Shown: one piece after another, positions 26,423 to 35,392 of the stretch
Position numbering within the stretch: the stretch's first letter is position 1
How the letters are laid out: every line of letters begins with the position of its first letter
Assembly (NCBI GenBank): GCA_030432565.1
Contig: JAUIGV010000021.1
Coordinates: 30,578-94,577, forward strand
Length of the DNA: 64,000 nucleotides
Source of the DNA: Verrucomicrobiia bacterium
GTDB lineage: Bacteria; Verrucomicrobiota; Verrucomicrobiia; Verrucomicrobiales; Akkermansiaceae
Direction: 5' to 3'
Made by a program: the position numbers and the translations under genes
The notes under the pieces: model-generated
The model's database searches: none
What the model saw: only the letters and a program-made list of their open reading frames with translations
Told to the model about the DNA's origin: nothing

Positions 26423-27492
26423 ACTCTCCATCGCTCAAGAAGGCAAAGGAGATCAAGCTCCCCAGCCACGTCCTCGACCTCACCCTCGGCAAGGACAACC
26501 AGATTTACGCCGCCTGCCTCGACGGCGGCATTTACGAGGTCTCCGCCAAGTTGAAACTCCTCGGCGAGGCCTACAAGGAAATCGCCCGGCACGACAACTA
26601 CGCCTCCGGCGTCAACTGGTCCGCAGCCCGGAACACCCTCATCTCCGGCAGTTACGATGGCGATCTCAAATGGATCGATCCCGCTGAGAAGAAGGAAACA
26701 AAAACCGTCAAGGCCCACAATTTTTGGTCCTGGCAAAGCCGCCTCTCACCCGACGACTCGCTCCTCGCCACCACCACCGGGCAATACCTTTGTGGCGGCT
26801 ACAAATACGAACCCGCTCCCGAAACCGAACCCTCCGTCAAAGTCTTTGACATCGAGACCGGCGAACTCCGTCATTCATTCCCCCACACCCCACCGGTCCA
26901 ATCCGTCGCCTTTTCCAACAACGGGAAACTCCTCGCCGCCGGCAATCTGATGGGTGAAGTCATCCTCTGGGACCTCTCACAGAACGGCAAGGAAATCGCC
27001 CGTATTAAAACCCCCGACTTCACCGGCTGGGGCATCATCAAGGGACACTACTACACCGGCGGCGTCTTCGCCCTCCACTTCGCTCCCGATGACCAATCCC
27101 TCTACCTCGCCGGCATGGGCTCCACCACCGACCCCGCCGCCGGAAATGGCAAACAGCTCTGGCAAAAGTTCACCTGGAAAGATGGAGTAAAAAAAGAAGC
27201 CGCCGCAGCTGACTCCGAAATCGGCGAAGGCCTCATGGAAACCCTCGCTTTTCACCCCGGCGGAAAATTTTTCATCATGGCCGGTCGCATTTTCAAAGGT
27301 GACTGGAACGCGGCCCTCTTCGACCACGAGAGCGGTTCAAAACTCCATCACCAAAACGTCGGCTTCCGCATCTCCGCCTCCACCTTCACCCCCGATGGTA
27401 AAACCCTCTACCTCGCTGGCGGCGCCAATCAAGGCCGCCCCAGCGAAGAAAAAAAATGGGGACGCATCGTGATCTACGAAGTTATCAGCTGA
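26419..27492 (+). CDS. WD40-repeat protein, third gene of DUF1501 operon
   Basis: The ATG at 26419 overlaps the DUF1501 stop by 4 bases and gives 357 residues. The sequence carries several WD40-like blades: SAARNTLISGSYDGDLKWIDP, SVAFSNNGKLLAAGNLMGEVILWDL and LAFHPGGKFFIMAG. No signal peptide is present, so it would be cytoplasmic or exported with a partner. In other genomes DUF1549/1553-DUF1501 pairs are often followed by a WD40 gene. It may be a scaffold for the pair, but this is inference. Confidence 0.85.
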   Translation: MNSPSLKKAKEIKLPSHVLDLTLGKDNQIYAACLDGGIYEVSAKLKLLGEAYKEIARHDNYASGVNWSAARNTLISGSYDGDLKWIDPAEKKETKTVKAHNFWSWQSRLSPDDSLLATTTGQYLCGGYKYEPAPETEPSVKVFDIETGELRHSFPHTPPVQSVAFSNNGKLLAAGNLMGEVILWDLSQNGKEIARIKTPDFTGWGIIKGHYYTGGVFALHFAPDDQSLYLAGMGSTTDPAAGNGKQLWQKFTWKDGVKKEAAAADSEIGEGLMETLAFHPGGKFFIMAGRIFKGDWNAALFDHESGSKLHHQNVGFRISASTFTPDGKTLYLAGGANQGRPSEEKKWGRIVIYEVIS

Positions 27493-27764
27493 TTGTTATT
27501 CGATCGAAGCCGACAGGTCTGCCTCCTTTCGCATGCAATGTTCGGAATCATGCAAGACTTGCATCTTTTCTCACCTTCTCTGTCGAGATTCACTTTTCTT
27601 CATGCCCCATCGGCAAAGGTCTCCGGATTCCGATGCGGAGTTGCCTCAGTTGAATTTTTGTTTGTTGTGCGCATGTTCCCGCATGCCATGTGAATTTTGG
27701 ATGCGGTTCAAAGCTCCGAACGTGCTCTTTGTGTTTGGCCGTGATTGATAGAGATTGCAGGTTT

Positions 27765-30700
27765 ATGCGGTTTTTGAGATCTAGCATGCCAGTCATGAGT
27801 GCCTTACGTCCCCTTACAACAAGCTTGTTTTTGTTTGTGATTACGATTGGGGCCGCGTTGGCTGCTTCTGTTTCGTGGACCAGTGGCGTGGTCACCGGTG
27901 ATGCCGTCGTGAGTAATGAGGGGAGTTTGATCGAGGCCTGTAATTTTGGGAATGCCTTTGCCTCATCCCCCGTAATTCACGGTGTTCCCTTTGAGGCGGT
28001 CGATTTTGCCGCGTCGGAGAGTCCATCGTATCTCGTGGGGCTCACCTACAATACCGGGGAGAACGGGAAACTTCCGGGATCCGGAGTAAATGAACTGGCA
28101 GATACCATTGCCTATCGAAGCGGAGCGAATCCTCAGACGGCACTCCTAACCGGCTTGACGATTGGTTTGGATTACGAGGTTCAGTTTTTCTACTATCACA
28201 ATACGGTCAATCGAAGTGTCACCATTCTTGATGACGGAGGGAACGACGTCACCTTGAGCGAGACAGGCGAGCCATTATACGCGACCGGTGTTTTTACCGC
28301 CGATGCCACGACACAGTCTCTGACCTTTGATGCCAGCACCGGGTCCCAGTTTTTGAATGCCTATCAATTGCGACAGCGGGCATTGATACCACCCCTCGTT
28401 CTGAACGAGGTCGTCATCAGTGAATTCATGGCTTCCAATGGGCAATCACTCGATGACGGAGATGGGGAGTCATCGGATTGGATTGAAATCTGGAACTCCA
28501 CCAATGAAACGGTGGACCTTGCGGGTTGGGTGTTGACCAATTCAAGCGGGGAGGCCGGCGGCCTGGTGTTCCCGTCTCTTGCACTTGCTCCCAACGATTT
28601 TCTTGTTGTTTTTGCCTCGGGCCAGCACGGATATGTTGATTCCGAAGGAAATTTGCATGCCGGTTTCAAGCTGAATAAAGATGGAGGTTATTTGGCGTTG
28701 CTGAAACCAGACGGTGAGGGGGGATTGGAGCTGGCAGATGAGTATTTCGAATACCCCGCCCAGGAAACGGATGTCAGCTACGGAATTTTTGGGACTGAAG
28801 TCCCCCTCGACGTGGGTTATCTGGATCGCCCAACGCCCGCGTCAACCAACGCTGACGCAGGTTATACCGGGTTTGTGGGCGATACTTCCTTTCATCCGGA
28901 TCGAGGGTTCTATGAGGATCCGATTGTCGTGACGATTGAGGCCGGTCAGCCGGATGCGGTGATTCGCTACACGACCGACGGGTCCGAGCCAACGCCCACC
29001 AATGGCATCGATTATCCGGGAGGTTTGGGGATCCCGGTCACCACCACCACGACCCTGCGGGCGGCAGCCTTCAAGGATGGGTTCCGGCCGGGTAATATCG
29101 ATACCCATACCTATCTTTTTGCAAGAGATGTGGTCGACCAGCCCTCCGCTCCGGAAGGGTTTCCCCTGACCTGGACCGGAGCGGACTATGGCATGGATGA
29201 TGAACCGACAGATCTTGCCTTGATTGCCGGCGATACCGGATTTGGCGTTGAAGAAGCAAAGACCGTGATCCGGGAGGCCTTGCTCGAACTTCCCACGATG
29301 TCACTGGTGATGAATACGGATGATTGGTTTGGCACGTCCGGGATTTACCGGAACAGCACTGCGAGGGGCTCGACCTGGGAACGAGCTTGTTCCGCCGAAT
29401 TGATTTTCCCCGATACTCTTGAGGGCGAGCCCTTTCAAATTGACTGTGGAGTGAGGATTCAGGGGAATACCTCCCGAAACGCATCGGCAAACCCAAAACA
29501 CTCACTGCGTTTGGCCTTTCGGGGAAAATATGGTGAATCAAAGCTCCGCTATCCCTTTTTTGGCAAGGATGGCCCGTCGGAGTTTGACACCATCGTGTTG
29601 CGTTCCAATTCACAGGATGGATGGGTTTATAGCTCGGAAAGGAATCGCATGGGGCAATTTGTGAGAGATGCCTGGGCGCGTGAGACCCATCGCCGGATGG
29701 GGCATGCCTCGCCTGACAGCAATTGGGTCCACTTGTATCTGAATGGGCTCTACTGGGGGGTCTATAACCCGACCGAGCGACCGGATTCGGCCCACGGGGA
29801 ATCCTATTACGGAGGAGATAAGGAAAATTGGGATGCTATCAAAAATCATGAAGAAGTGCTTGATGGCAATGGGGATTCCTATCGTCAACTCCTTGGGTTG
29901 ATTCAGAAAGACCCGAATAACTGGAATGCCGGTTATCGTGATTTGTCCGATCCTGATGACTATGCGGCCGTCCTGGAGGTCATTGAGGTGGAAATGCTCA
30001 TCGATTACATGATCCACAACATGTATGCGGCTGCCGATGACTGGCCGGGCAACTTTTACATGGGTTATGACCGGACCGGGGCCAACGGAGGATGGAAGTT
30101 CTATGATTGGGACAATGAGCACGGAATGAAAAACCCTGTGACGCTGAATCGAACAATTCCGCACAGCCGCGACGACGATTCTCCGACCAAATTCCATCAT
30201 GCCCTAAGATCCAACCCGGAGTATCGTCAGCTTTTTGCGGACCGGCTGCACAAAGCCTTCTTCAACGGCGGTGTTTTACACGTGGATCCGGAGCATCCCC
30301 GATGGGACCCGGCTTATCCTGAACGGAACGTCCCGGCTACGCTTTGGATGGAACTGACCGAAGAGATTGAGACGGCTCTGATTGCCGAGTCGGCCCGATG
30401 GGGCGACTATCGCAAATCAACTCCTTACACTGTGTTTAATGAGTTTCAGGCCTTGAGAAACGACTTGCTGCAAAATTGGTTTCCGGAGAGATCATCTGTC
30501 GTTCTTTCCCAATTTCAACAGCAAGGGCTTTACCCCGACGTTCCAGCCCCCGCTTTGAATCAATTCGGGGGGACGGTGCCTCGTGGCTTTTCTCTGGAAA
30601 TGAGCGGGCTGGAGAACGGGACCATTTATTACACGACTGATGGCAGTGACCCCCGGGTTCCGGCTGGCAGTGGAACCGAGACGATCCTGATTGGGGACGA

Positions 30701-32189
30701 TGCGGAGGTCAGGGTGATCGTTCCGACTTCCTCCAATCCGGGGATTGATTGGAGGAATATCGGCTTCGATGATCAGTCGTGGGCCGTCGGCACCGGCGGA
30801 ATTGGCTATGAAACCATTGCCGGTGATTATGATTCTTTGATCGGCTTCTCTGTTCAGGAAATGTTTGGTAACAACGAATCAGTTTACATCCGGATTCCCT
30901 TTGAAATCGCCAATGAGGAGGCTCTGGCGCAGATCGGTTCCCTGATCTTGCAGATGCGATACGATGATGGCTTTGTCGCTTACTTAAATGGAATCCGGGT
31001 TGCGGCCGCAAATGAACCGGCAATCCCAAGCTGGCAGTCCGGGGCCACCCGGAGCCACCCTGATTTTCAGGCTGTGAATGCAATTCCATTCAATATTTCG
31101 GAACATCTGGATCTACTTCGGGTCGGGGAAAATGTACTAGCCATTCACGGACTGAACCAAGGTATCACCAGCAGCGACTTTTTGATCAGTCCCCGGTTGG
31201 TTGCCGGCAGTTTCGCCTCAGTTGGAATTTCTCCAACTGCCTTGCGATACACGGAAGCGGTGACTCTGGAGACGACCGGGGTCGTCCGGGCCCGGTCTTT
31301 CGATGGTGGAGAATGGTCTGCTCTGAGTGAAGCCTCGTTTGTAGTCGGAGTGCCGGCGACATCGGAAAACCTCGTCGTTTCAGAAATTATGTATCACGCC
31401 GAAGGAGGGACGGAGTATGACTACCTCGAACTGATGAATGTCTCAGTGACCGACACCGTTGAGCTCAGCGGAGTGAGATTTGCGGAGGGAATCAAATTTG
31501 AGTTTGCCTTTGGATCGAGTCTCCTTCCCGGTGAAAGAATACTGCTGGTCGAGGATCTTGTCGCTTTCGCCGCTCGATATGGACATGACCATCCGGTGGC
31601 AGGTCAATACGTGGGTAAGCTGGACAACGGAGGAGAGCGTCTTGTTTTGTTGGGGCTGGAGCAGGCGGTCATCCAGGATTTTGTATACGATGATGAAGGA
31701 GGCTGGCCCGTCCGGCCTGACGGAGCCGGGGCTTCTTTGGTTTTGATTGCTCCTGAAAATCTCCCTGTTCACGGCAACTCAACGAGCTGGAGATCGAGTG
31801 TCTCCCCAGGGGGAAATCCGGGAGGGAGTGATGCCACCCGTTTTACCGGGAATGCTCATGCTGATTTCGATCAGGATCTGATACCCGCAATACTCGAGTA
31901 CGCCCTCGGATCTTCTGATCTGGAATCCAACCCTTCGATCGCTCCAACAGTCAGTTCCTTCGGGGATTCCACCGTATTTCGTTTTACCCGGAACCTTGCG
32001 GCGGATGATCTCATTTATCATGTCGAGACTTCTACCGATCTTCAAACCTGGAGTTTGGTGCCGGAGACCACGAATGGGGTTTCAACGTTAGATCCAGGTG
32101 GTGGCTATCTCCTGGTCTCGTATCAATCCGCCCCAATTTCCGAGGGTATCAGCCGACGGTATTGGCGACTGCGGGTATCACTACGTTAA
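27765..32189 (+). CDS. Giant secreted CotH-kinase / lamin-tail protein
   Basis: The start at 27765 (MRFLRSSMPVMSALR) is chosen because it precedes a signal peptide; a GTG frame opens at 27690. The 1474-residue protein has, in order, a beta-rich N-terminal domain and a lamin-tail domain (EVVISEFMASNGQSLDD, DWIEIWNST). A chitobiase-like segment follows (IRYTTDGSEPTPTNG), then a CotH kinase domain (GVRIQGNTSRN, LNGLYWGVYNPTERPD, KFYDWDNEHG). A second chitobiase-like segment, a second lamin tail (EIMYHAEGGTEYDYLEL) and a C-terminal S-x-D-L-x-x-W module complete it. CotH proteins phosphorylate spore-coat or surface proteins; here the domain is extracellular. Third-position C is visibly less frequent than in the genes just upstream. 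Confidence 0.85.
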   Translation: MRFLRSSMPVMSALRPLTTSLFLFVITIGAALAASVSWTSGVVTGDAVVSNEGSLIEACNFGNAFASSPVIHGVPFEAVDFAASESPSYLVGLTYNTGENGKLPGSGVNELADTIAYRSGANPQTALLTGLTIGLDYEVQFFYYHNTVNRSVTILDDGGNDVTLSETGEPLYATGVFTADATTQSLTFDASTGSQFLNAYQLRQRALIPPLVLNEVVISEFMASNGQSLDDGDGESSDWIEIWNSTNETVDLAGWVLTNSSGEAGGLVFPSLALAPNDFLVVFASGQHGYVDSEGNLHAGFKLNKDGGYLALLKPDGEGGLELADEYFEYPAQETDVSYGIFGTEVPLDVGYLDRPTPASTNADAGYTGFVGDTSFHPDRGFYEDPIVVTIEAGQPDAVIRYTTDGSEPTPTNGIDYPGGLGIPVTTTTTLRAAAFKDGFRPGNIDTHTYLFARDVVDQPSAPEGFPLTWTGADYGMDDEPTDLALIAGDTGFGVEEAKTVIREALLELPTMSLVMNTDDWFGTSGIYRNSTARGSTWERACSAELIFPDTLEGEPFQIDCGVRIQGNTSRNASANPKHSLRLAFRGKYGESKLRYPFFGKDGPSEFDTIVLRSNSQDGWVYSSERNRMGQFVRDAWARETHRRMGHASPDSNWVHLYLNGLYWGVYNPTERPDSAHGESYYGGDKENWDAIKNHEEVLDGNGDSYRQLLGLIQKDPNNWNAGYRDLSDPDDYAAVLEVIEVEMLIDYMIHNMYAAADDWPGNFYMGYDRTGANGGWKFYDWDNEHGMKNPVTLNRTIPHSRDDDSPTKFHHALRSNPEYRQLFADRLHKAFFNGGVLHVDPEHPRWDPAYPERNVPATLWMELTEEIETALIAESARWGDYRKSTPYTVFNEFQALRNDLLQNWFPERSSVVLSQFQQQGLYPDVPAPALNQFGGTVPRGFSLEMSGLENGTIYYTTDGSDPRVPAGSGTETILIGDDAEVRVIVPTSSNPGIDWRNIGFDDQSWAVGTGGIGYETIAGDYDSLIGFSVQEMFGNNESVYIRIPFEIANEEALAQIGSLILQMRYDDGFVAYLNGIRVAAANEPAIPSWQSGATRSHPDFQAVNAIPFNISEHLDLLRVGENVLAIHGLNQGITSSDFLISPRLVAGSFASVGISPTALRYTEAVTLETTGVVRARSFDGGEWSALSEASFVVGVPATSENLVVSEIMYHAEGGTEYDYLELMNVSVTDTVELSGVRFAEGIKFEFAFGSSLLPGERILLVEDLVAFAARYGHDHPVAGQYVGKLDNGGERLVLLGLEQAVIQDFVYDDEGGWPVRPDGAGASLVLIAPENLPVHGNSTSWRSSVSPGGNPGGSDATRFTGNAHADFDQDLIPAILEYALGSSDLESNPSIAPTVSSFGDSTVFRFTRNLAADDLIYHVETSTDLQTWSLVPETTNGVSTLDPGGGYLLVSYQSAPISEGISRRYWRLRVSLR

Positions 32190-32222
32190 AAAAAACCACA
32201 CCTTCGAAAAGGTGTGGGTTTG
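32190..32222. terminator. Bidirectional terminator between convergent genes
   Basis: A stem CCACACCTT/AAGGTGTGG with a CGAA loop (32196-32217) is flanked by A6 on the left and a T-rich run on the right. It lies between the CotH gene and the LamG gene and would work on either strand. Confidence 0.85.
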
Positions 32223-32245
32223 ATTCTTGATTTTGAGAGATTCTT

Positions 32246-34318
32246 CTATCGGGTGACCCGGAAGAAGATCCGTGGCTCCGTTGCAGGATCCAGGAATGCC
32301 GTTCCAGCCGGCAAGGTGAAGCTGGTTTGTTCTCCCTGGGATTCGTAGCTGTCAGTGAGCTCGGCCCAAGATCCCTCGAGATCACGCGAAGCCGATACCC
32401 CATAGACCACACCAGGGCGGGAATTCCAGGTAATGGTTACGTTTCCAGCGGCATCGCGATCGATTGAGGTGATCTCGAACGAGGCGGTTCCGGCAATTTC
32501 ACCAGGTGTCGAACCGGAAGCCAGCTCGGCAATCTTGGCCGGAGACATGACTCCTTTCCAAAGGGAGACGTCATCGACAAATCCCTCGACAAGGCAGCAT
32601 GAAGTGGCACGCAGGATTCCTCCAATTGAGGTAGTGTCGAGGTCCGGGGAGAGAATGTCCTTAAAAATCCAATCTTCCCGATCGAGAACGCCGTCCACAT
32701 AGAGTTGGATTCTTTGATTGGCGTCATTGTGGGTGTAGGCGATATGGCGCCAGGTCCCGTCGAGCGGCTGGCCGGTCGAGAACTGGTGATTGGGTGTTCC
32801 GGCATCACGAAGATATACATCGAAGCTGTTGTCGGCGCCGTTGTTCCTCGTGCCCAGATTCAAGAGGGGGTCGTTGTTGAAGCTGGAACTCTCGGAGAAG
32901 AAACGGCGATCATTTTGACCGGTTCCGGTGACCTTGACCCACATTGAGATGGTGTATGCCGGATACTGGGTGATCGGCAGCGCATCATCAACGCCATGAA
33001 CTCTGGCCAAAATGGTATCAACGCCATTGAAGGAAGCCACAGCGCGACCTTCGTCGGTGACAAAATTGGTCGCATCCATGTTCATGAGGTCAAGGTGGTA
33101 GCCGTTGGGACCTTCGTCCGGTGTGGTGGTTCCGTCCGTGCTATCGAGTGGCCAGTAGGCGCAAAGAAGGTCTCCAATCGAGGGGCTTTCGATGTCGGTT
33201 GGACTTGTGCCGTTGGTGATTTCGTCATTGTCGGCGATTCCATCTCCATCAGAGTCGCTCAGCAGGGGGTTGGTCCCGGCTGCAATTTCGGCTCCATCAT
33301 TCAGACCGTCTCCATCGGTATCCGGATTGGTCGGATCAGTGCCGGCGGCCACTTCGGCGCCATCATTCAGGTCATCATCATCCGAATCGCCGTCACGTGG
33401 GTCGGTCCCATTGGCATACTCCTCGGCGTTTGGAGAGTTGTCCGAATCAGGATCACCATCGGGGCCATTGATTACATTGGTCGAACCATCGTCATCCGGG
33501 TCGAGGCCGTTTGCAGTTTCCCATTCGTCGGGAAGTCCGTCGCCGTCGGCATCTTCGGGTGGCAATCCGACTTCGGCGGCGGAAGCGCCATCGGCAAGGG
33601 ATGCGATTTCCTCAGGGGTCAAAGCGGTGTCCCACATGGCCACTTCATCGATGCTTCCAAGGAAGTTGCAACAATCGGTAGCCCGAAGGATTCCGCCGAT
33701 GGTGGTGGTATCAGGCGTGAAATCCGGGACGTTGCTGTAGTCGAACTGGCCATCCAGGTCTCCGTCAATATAGAGGTCGATGATGCCCTCGTTATCGACC
33801 CAAGCGATGTGGTGCCATTCGCCGTCAAAAGCGGTGCCGGCCGAATAGGCGTGCCCAAAGGTCTGGGCACCGCCCCCGTTTCGAATGTAGAAATCGACGC
33901 TTCCATCGGCCGATTGGTTATGAGTGCCGACATTGAAGAGTGGGTTGTTATTGGTTGACATTCCCTCGCTAAAGACGCGGTCATCGGAATTGAGGGTGCC
34001 GTCCCCCTTGACCCACATGGAGACCGAGTAAGAGGGAAGGGTGGTGATGGCCATGCCTCCGGAATCAGGATTGATGGCCCCGTAGGTGCCGGCCAGGCCG
34101 TCGAACGACACTGATTTCCCGCCGCCAAGGGCGGTAGGCACATCAGTTTCGTAAGTGGTTCCGCCGAAGAAAACGCCATCGTTTCCCTTGCCGGAAGAAT
34201 CATTAAAGTTGTCGTCGAGCTTCCAGTAGCCGACGAGTTCGGCATTGGCTGTGGTCGGGAGAAGGAAAAGTGAGGCGGCCGCAGGGAGACCTGCCCGGAA
34301 TGGTTTGTATAAGTTCAT
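32246..34318 (-). CDS. Secreted protein with two LamG domains and thrombospondin-3-type repeats
   Basis: The 690-residue protein has a signal peptide, a LamG domain (residues 30-250, with VSFDGLAGTYGAI and a GGILRATDCCNF block), then an acidic region of thrombospondin-3-like repeats (DADGDGLPDEWE, DTDGDGLNDGAE). A second LamG follows (residues 390-600, GGILRATSCC), then a C-terminal module with SASRDLEGSWAEL ending FFRVTR. LamG domains bind sugars or matrix proteins. The first LamG closely matches the PEP-CTERM protein at 34406 next door. Together they suggest cell-surface carbohydrate binding near the GH106 gene; no catalytic site is seen. Confidence 0.88.
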   Translation of the reverse strand: MNLYKPFRAGLPAAASLFLLPTTANAELVGYWKLDDNFNDSSGKGNDGVFFGGTTYETDVPTALGGGKSVSFDGLAGTYGAINPDSGGMAITTLPSYSVSMWVKGDGTLNSDDRVFSEGMSTNNNPLFNVGTHNQSADGSVDFYIRNGGGAQTFGHAYSAGTAFDGEWHHIAWVDNEGIIDLYIDGDLDGQFDYSNVPDFTPDTTTIGGILRATDCCNFLGSIDEVAMWDTALTPEEIASLADGASAAEVGLPPEDADGDGLPDEWETANGLDPDDDGSTNVINGPDGDPDSDNSPNAEEYANGTDPRDGDSDDDDLNDGAEVAAGTDPTNPDTDGDGLNDGAEIAAGTNPLLSDSDGDGIADNDEITNGTSPTDIESPSIGDLLCAYWPLDSTDGTTTPDEGPNGYHLDLMNMDATNFVTDEGRAVASFNGVDTILARVHGVDDALPITQYPAYTISMWVKVTGTGQNDRRFFSESSSFNNDPLLNLGTRNNGADNSFDVYLRDAGTPNHQFSTGQPLDGTWRHIAYTHNDANQRIQLYVDGVLDREDWIFKDILSPDLDTTSIGGILRATSCCLVEGFVDDVSLWKGVMSPAKIAELASGSTPGEIAGTASFEITSIDRDAAGNVTITWNSRPGVVYGVSASRDLEGSWAELTDSYESQGEQTSFTLPAGTAFLDPATEPRIFFRVTR

Positions 34319-34335
34319 GTTTTTGAATTGTGTGA

Positions 34336-34376
34336 ATCAAAAAGCGAGTCGGCAGCTGTTAGGCCACCGACTCGCT
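34336..34376 (-). terminator. Intrinsic terminator after the LamG PEP-CTERM gene
   Basis: A perfect 10-bp stem AGCGAGTCGG/CCGACTCGCT (34343-34352 and 34367-34376) with a 14-base loop is followed, on the minus strand, by a TTTTTGATT tract. It lies about 30 bases after the stop of the 34406 gene. Confidence 0.85.
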
Positions 34377-34405
34377 GGGGTTGAATTAAAGAGGAGCGGA
34401 GCGGC

Positions 34406-35218
34406 CTAGCGACGCCGACGGATGGCAAGAAGCAATCCGCCAAGAGTCAAAAGCGCCGAGGAAGGCTCGGGAATGGCGACCGAAGTCGCGCTGGCTCCAC
34501 CGGCAAGAGCGGAAATTTGGCTGGCGCTGAGGTCCTGATCCCAGAAGCTAACGTCGTCGATGCTGCCCTGGAAGTTACAGCAATCAGTGGCGCGCAGAAT
34601 TCCACCAATCGTGGTCGTATCAGTCGCAAAGCTCGGAACACTCGAGTAGTCAAACTGGGAGTCAAAGGTTCCATCGATGTAAAGGTCCAGAAGACCATCG
34701 GTCCCTCCCGAAAAAAGAATGTGAGTCCATGTGTCGTCAAAGGCGGTTCCAGTTGAATAGGCATGACCGAAGGTTGCGGCACCCCCACCCTGACGAATGT
34801 AGATGTCAACGCTTCCGTTAGCGCCGGTATTGTGGGTCCCTACGTTAAAAAGAGGGGTGTTGTTTGTGGTGGAACCTTCCGAAAAGACGCGATCATCAGC
34901 ACGGCCTGAACCAGCTCCTCCATTTCCCTTGACCCACATCGACACGCTGAAGTTCGTGTTGCCGGTGAGGGCGAGTCCGGTATTGACCGCTCCGTAAGTG
35001 CCTGCTGCCCCGTCGAAAGCGGCGGCCTGCCCTCCTCCGATGGCACCCGGAGTATCACCTGAATAGGTGACACCACCGAACATGGTTCCGTCGTTCCCAT
35101 TCCCAGAGACATCATTGAAATCACCATCCAGAGGGTAATAGGCAATCAGTGCGCCGTTGGCTGTTGCCAGCGCTGCTCCAGAGAGAAGCATTGTGGTTAA
35201 ATTTGAAGAATTTATCAT
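34406..35218 (-). CDS. LamG-domain PEP-CTERM secreted protein
   Basis: The start at 35218 (MINSSNLTTMLLSGAA) gives a signal peptide; the longer frame to 35269 does not. The 270-residue protein is one LamG domain (ALIAYYPLDGDFNDVSGNG, FDGAAGTYGAV, GGILRATDCCNF) followed by a PEP-CTERM tag: IPEPSSA, a hydrophobic stretch, RRRR. It is a close paralogue of the first LamG of the 32246 protein. The tag marks it for exosortase-dependent sorting to the surface. No catalytic residues; probably sugar or matrix binding. Confidence 0.9.
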   Translation of the reverse strand: MINSSNLTTMLLSGAALATANGALIAYYPLDGDFNDVSGNGNDGTMFGGVTYSGDTPGAIGGGQAAAFDGAAGTYGAVNTGLALTGNTNFSVSMWVKGNGGAGSGRADDRVFSEGSTTNNTPLFNVGTHNTGANGSVDIYIRQGGGAATFGHAYSTGTAFDDTWTHILFSGGTDGLLDLYIDGTFDSQFDYSSVPSFATDTTTIGGILRATDCCNFQGSIDDVSFWDQDLSASQISALAGGASATSVAIPEPSSALLTLGGLLLAIRRRR

Positions 35219-35392
35219 GATAGTGTGCTTGTAACCGGGGAAGTTTGGCCGTTCCACACCGCGAAACAAGTCAAAAACACAGGGATTTTGAAAAAACGCC
35301 TTGGAAGAGGGTTTGAATTTGAGCTATTCGGCAGGTTTTGTGATCCTCACTTTTCAGCAGCGACGATGCTATGGTAATGGAAATCCATGGCG

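Noticed and set aside
32996..33958. Plus-strand frame opposite the LamG/thrombospondin gene
   Set aside because: Its repeats mirror the Asp-rich repeats of the real gene on the other strand.
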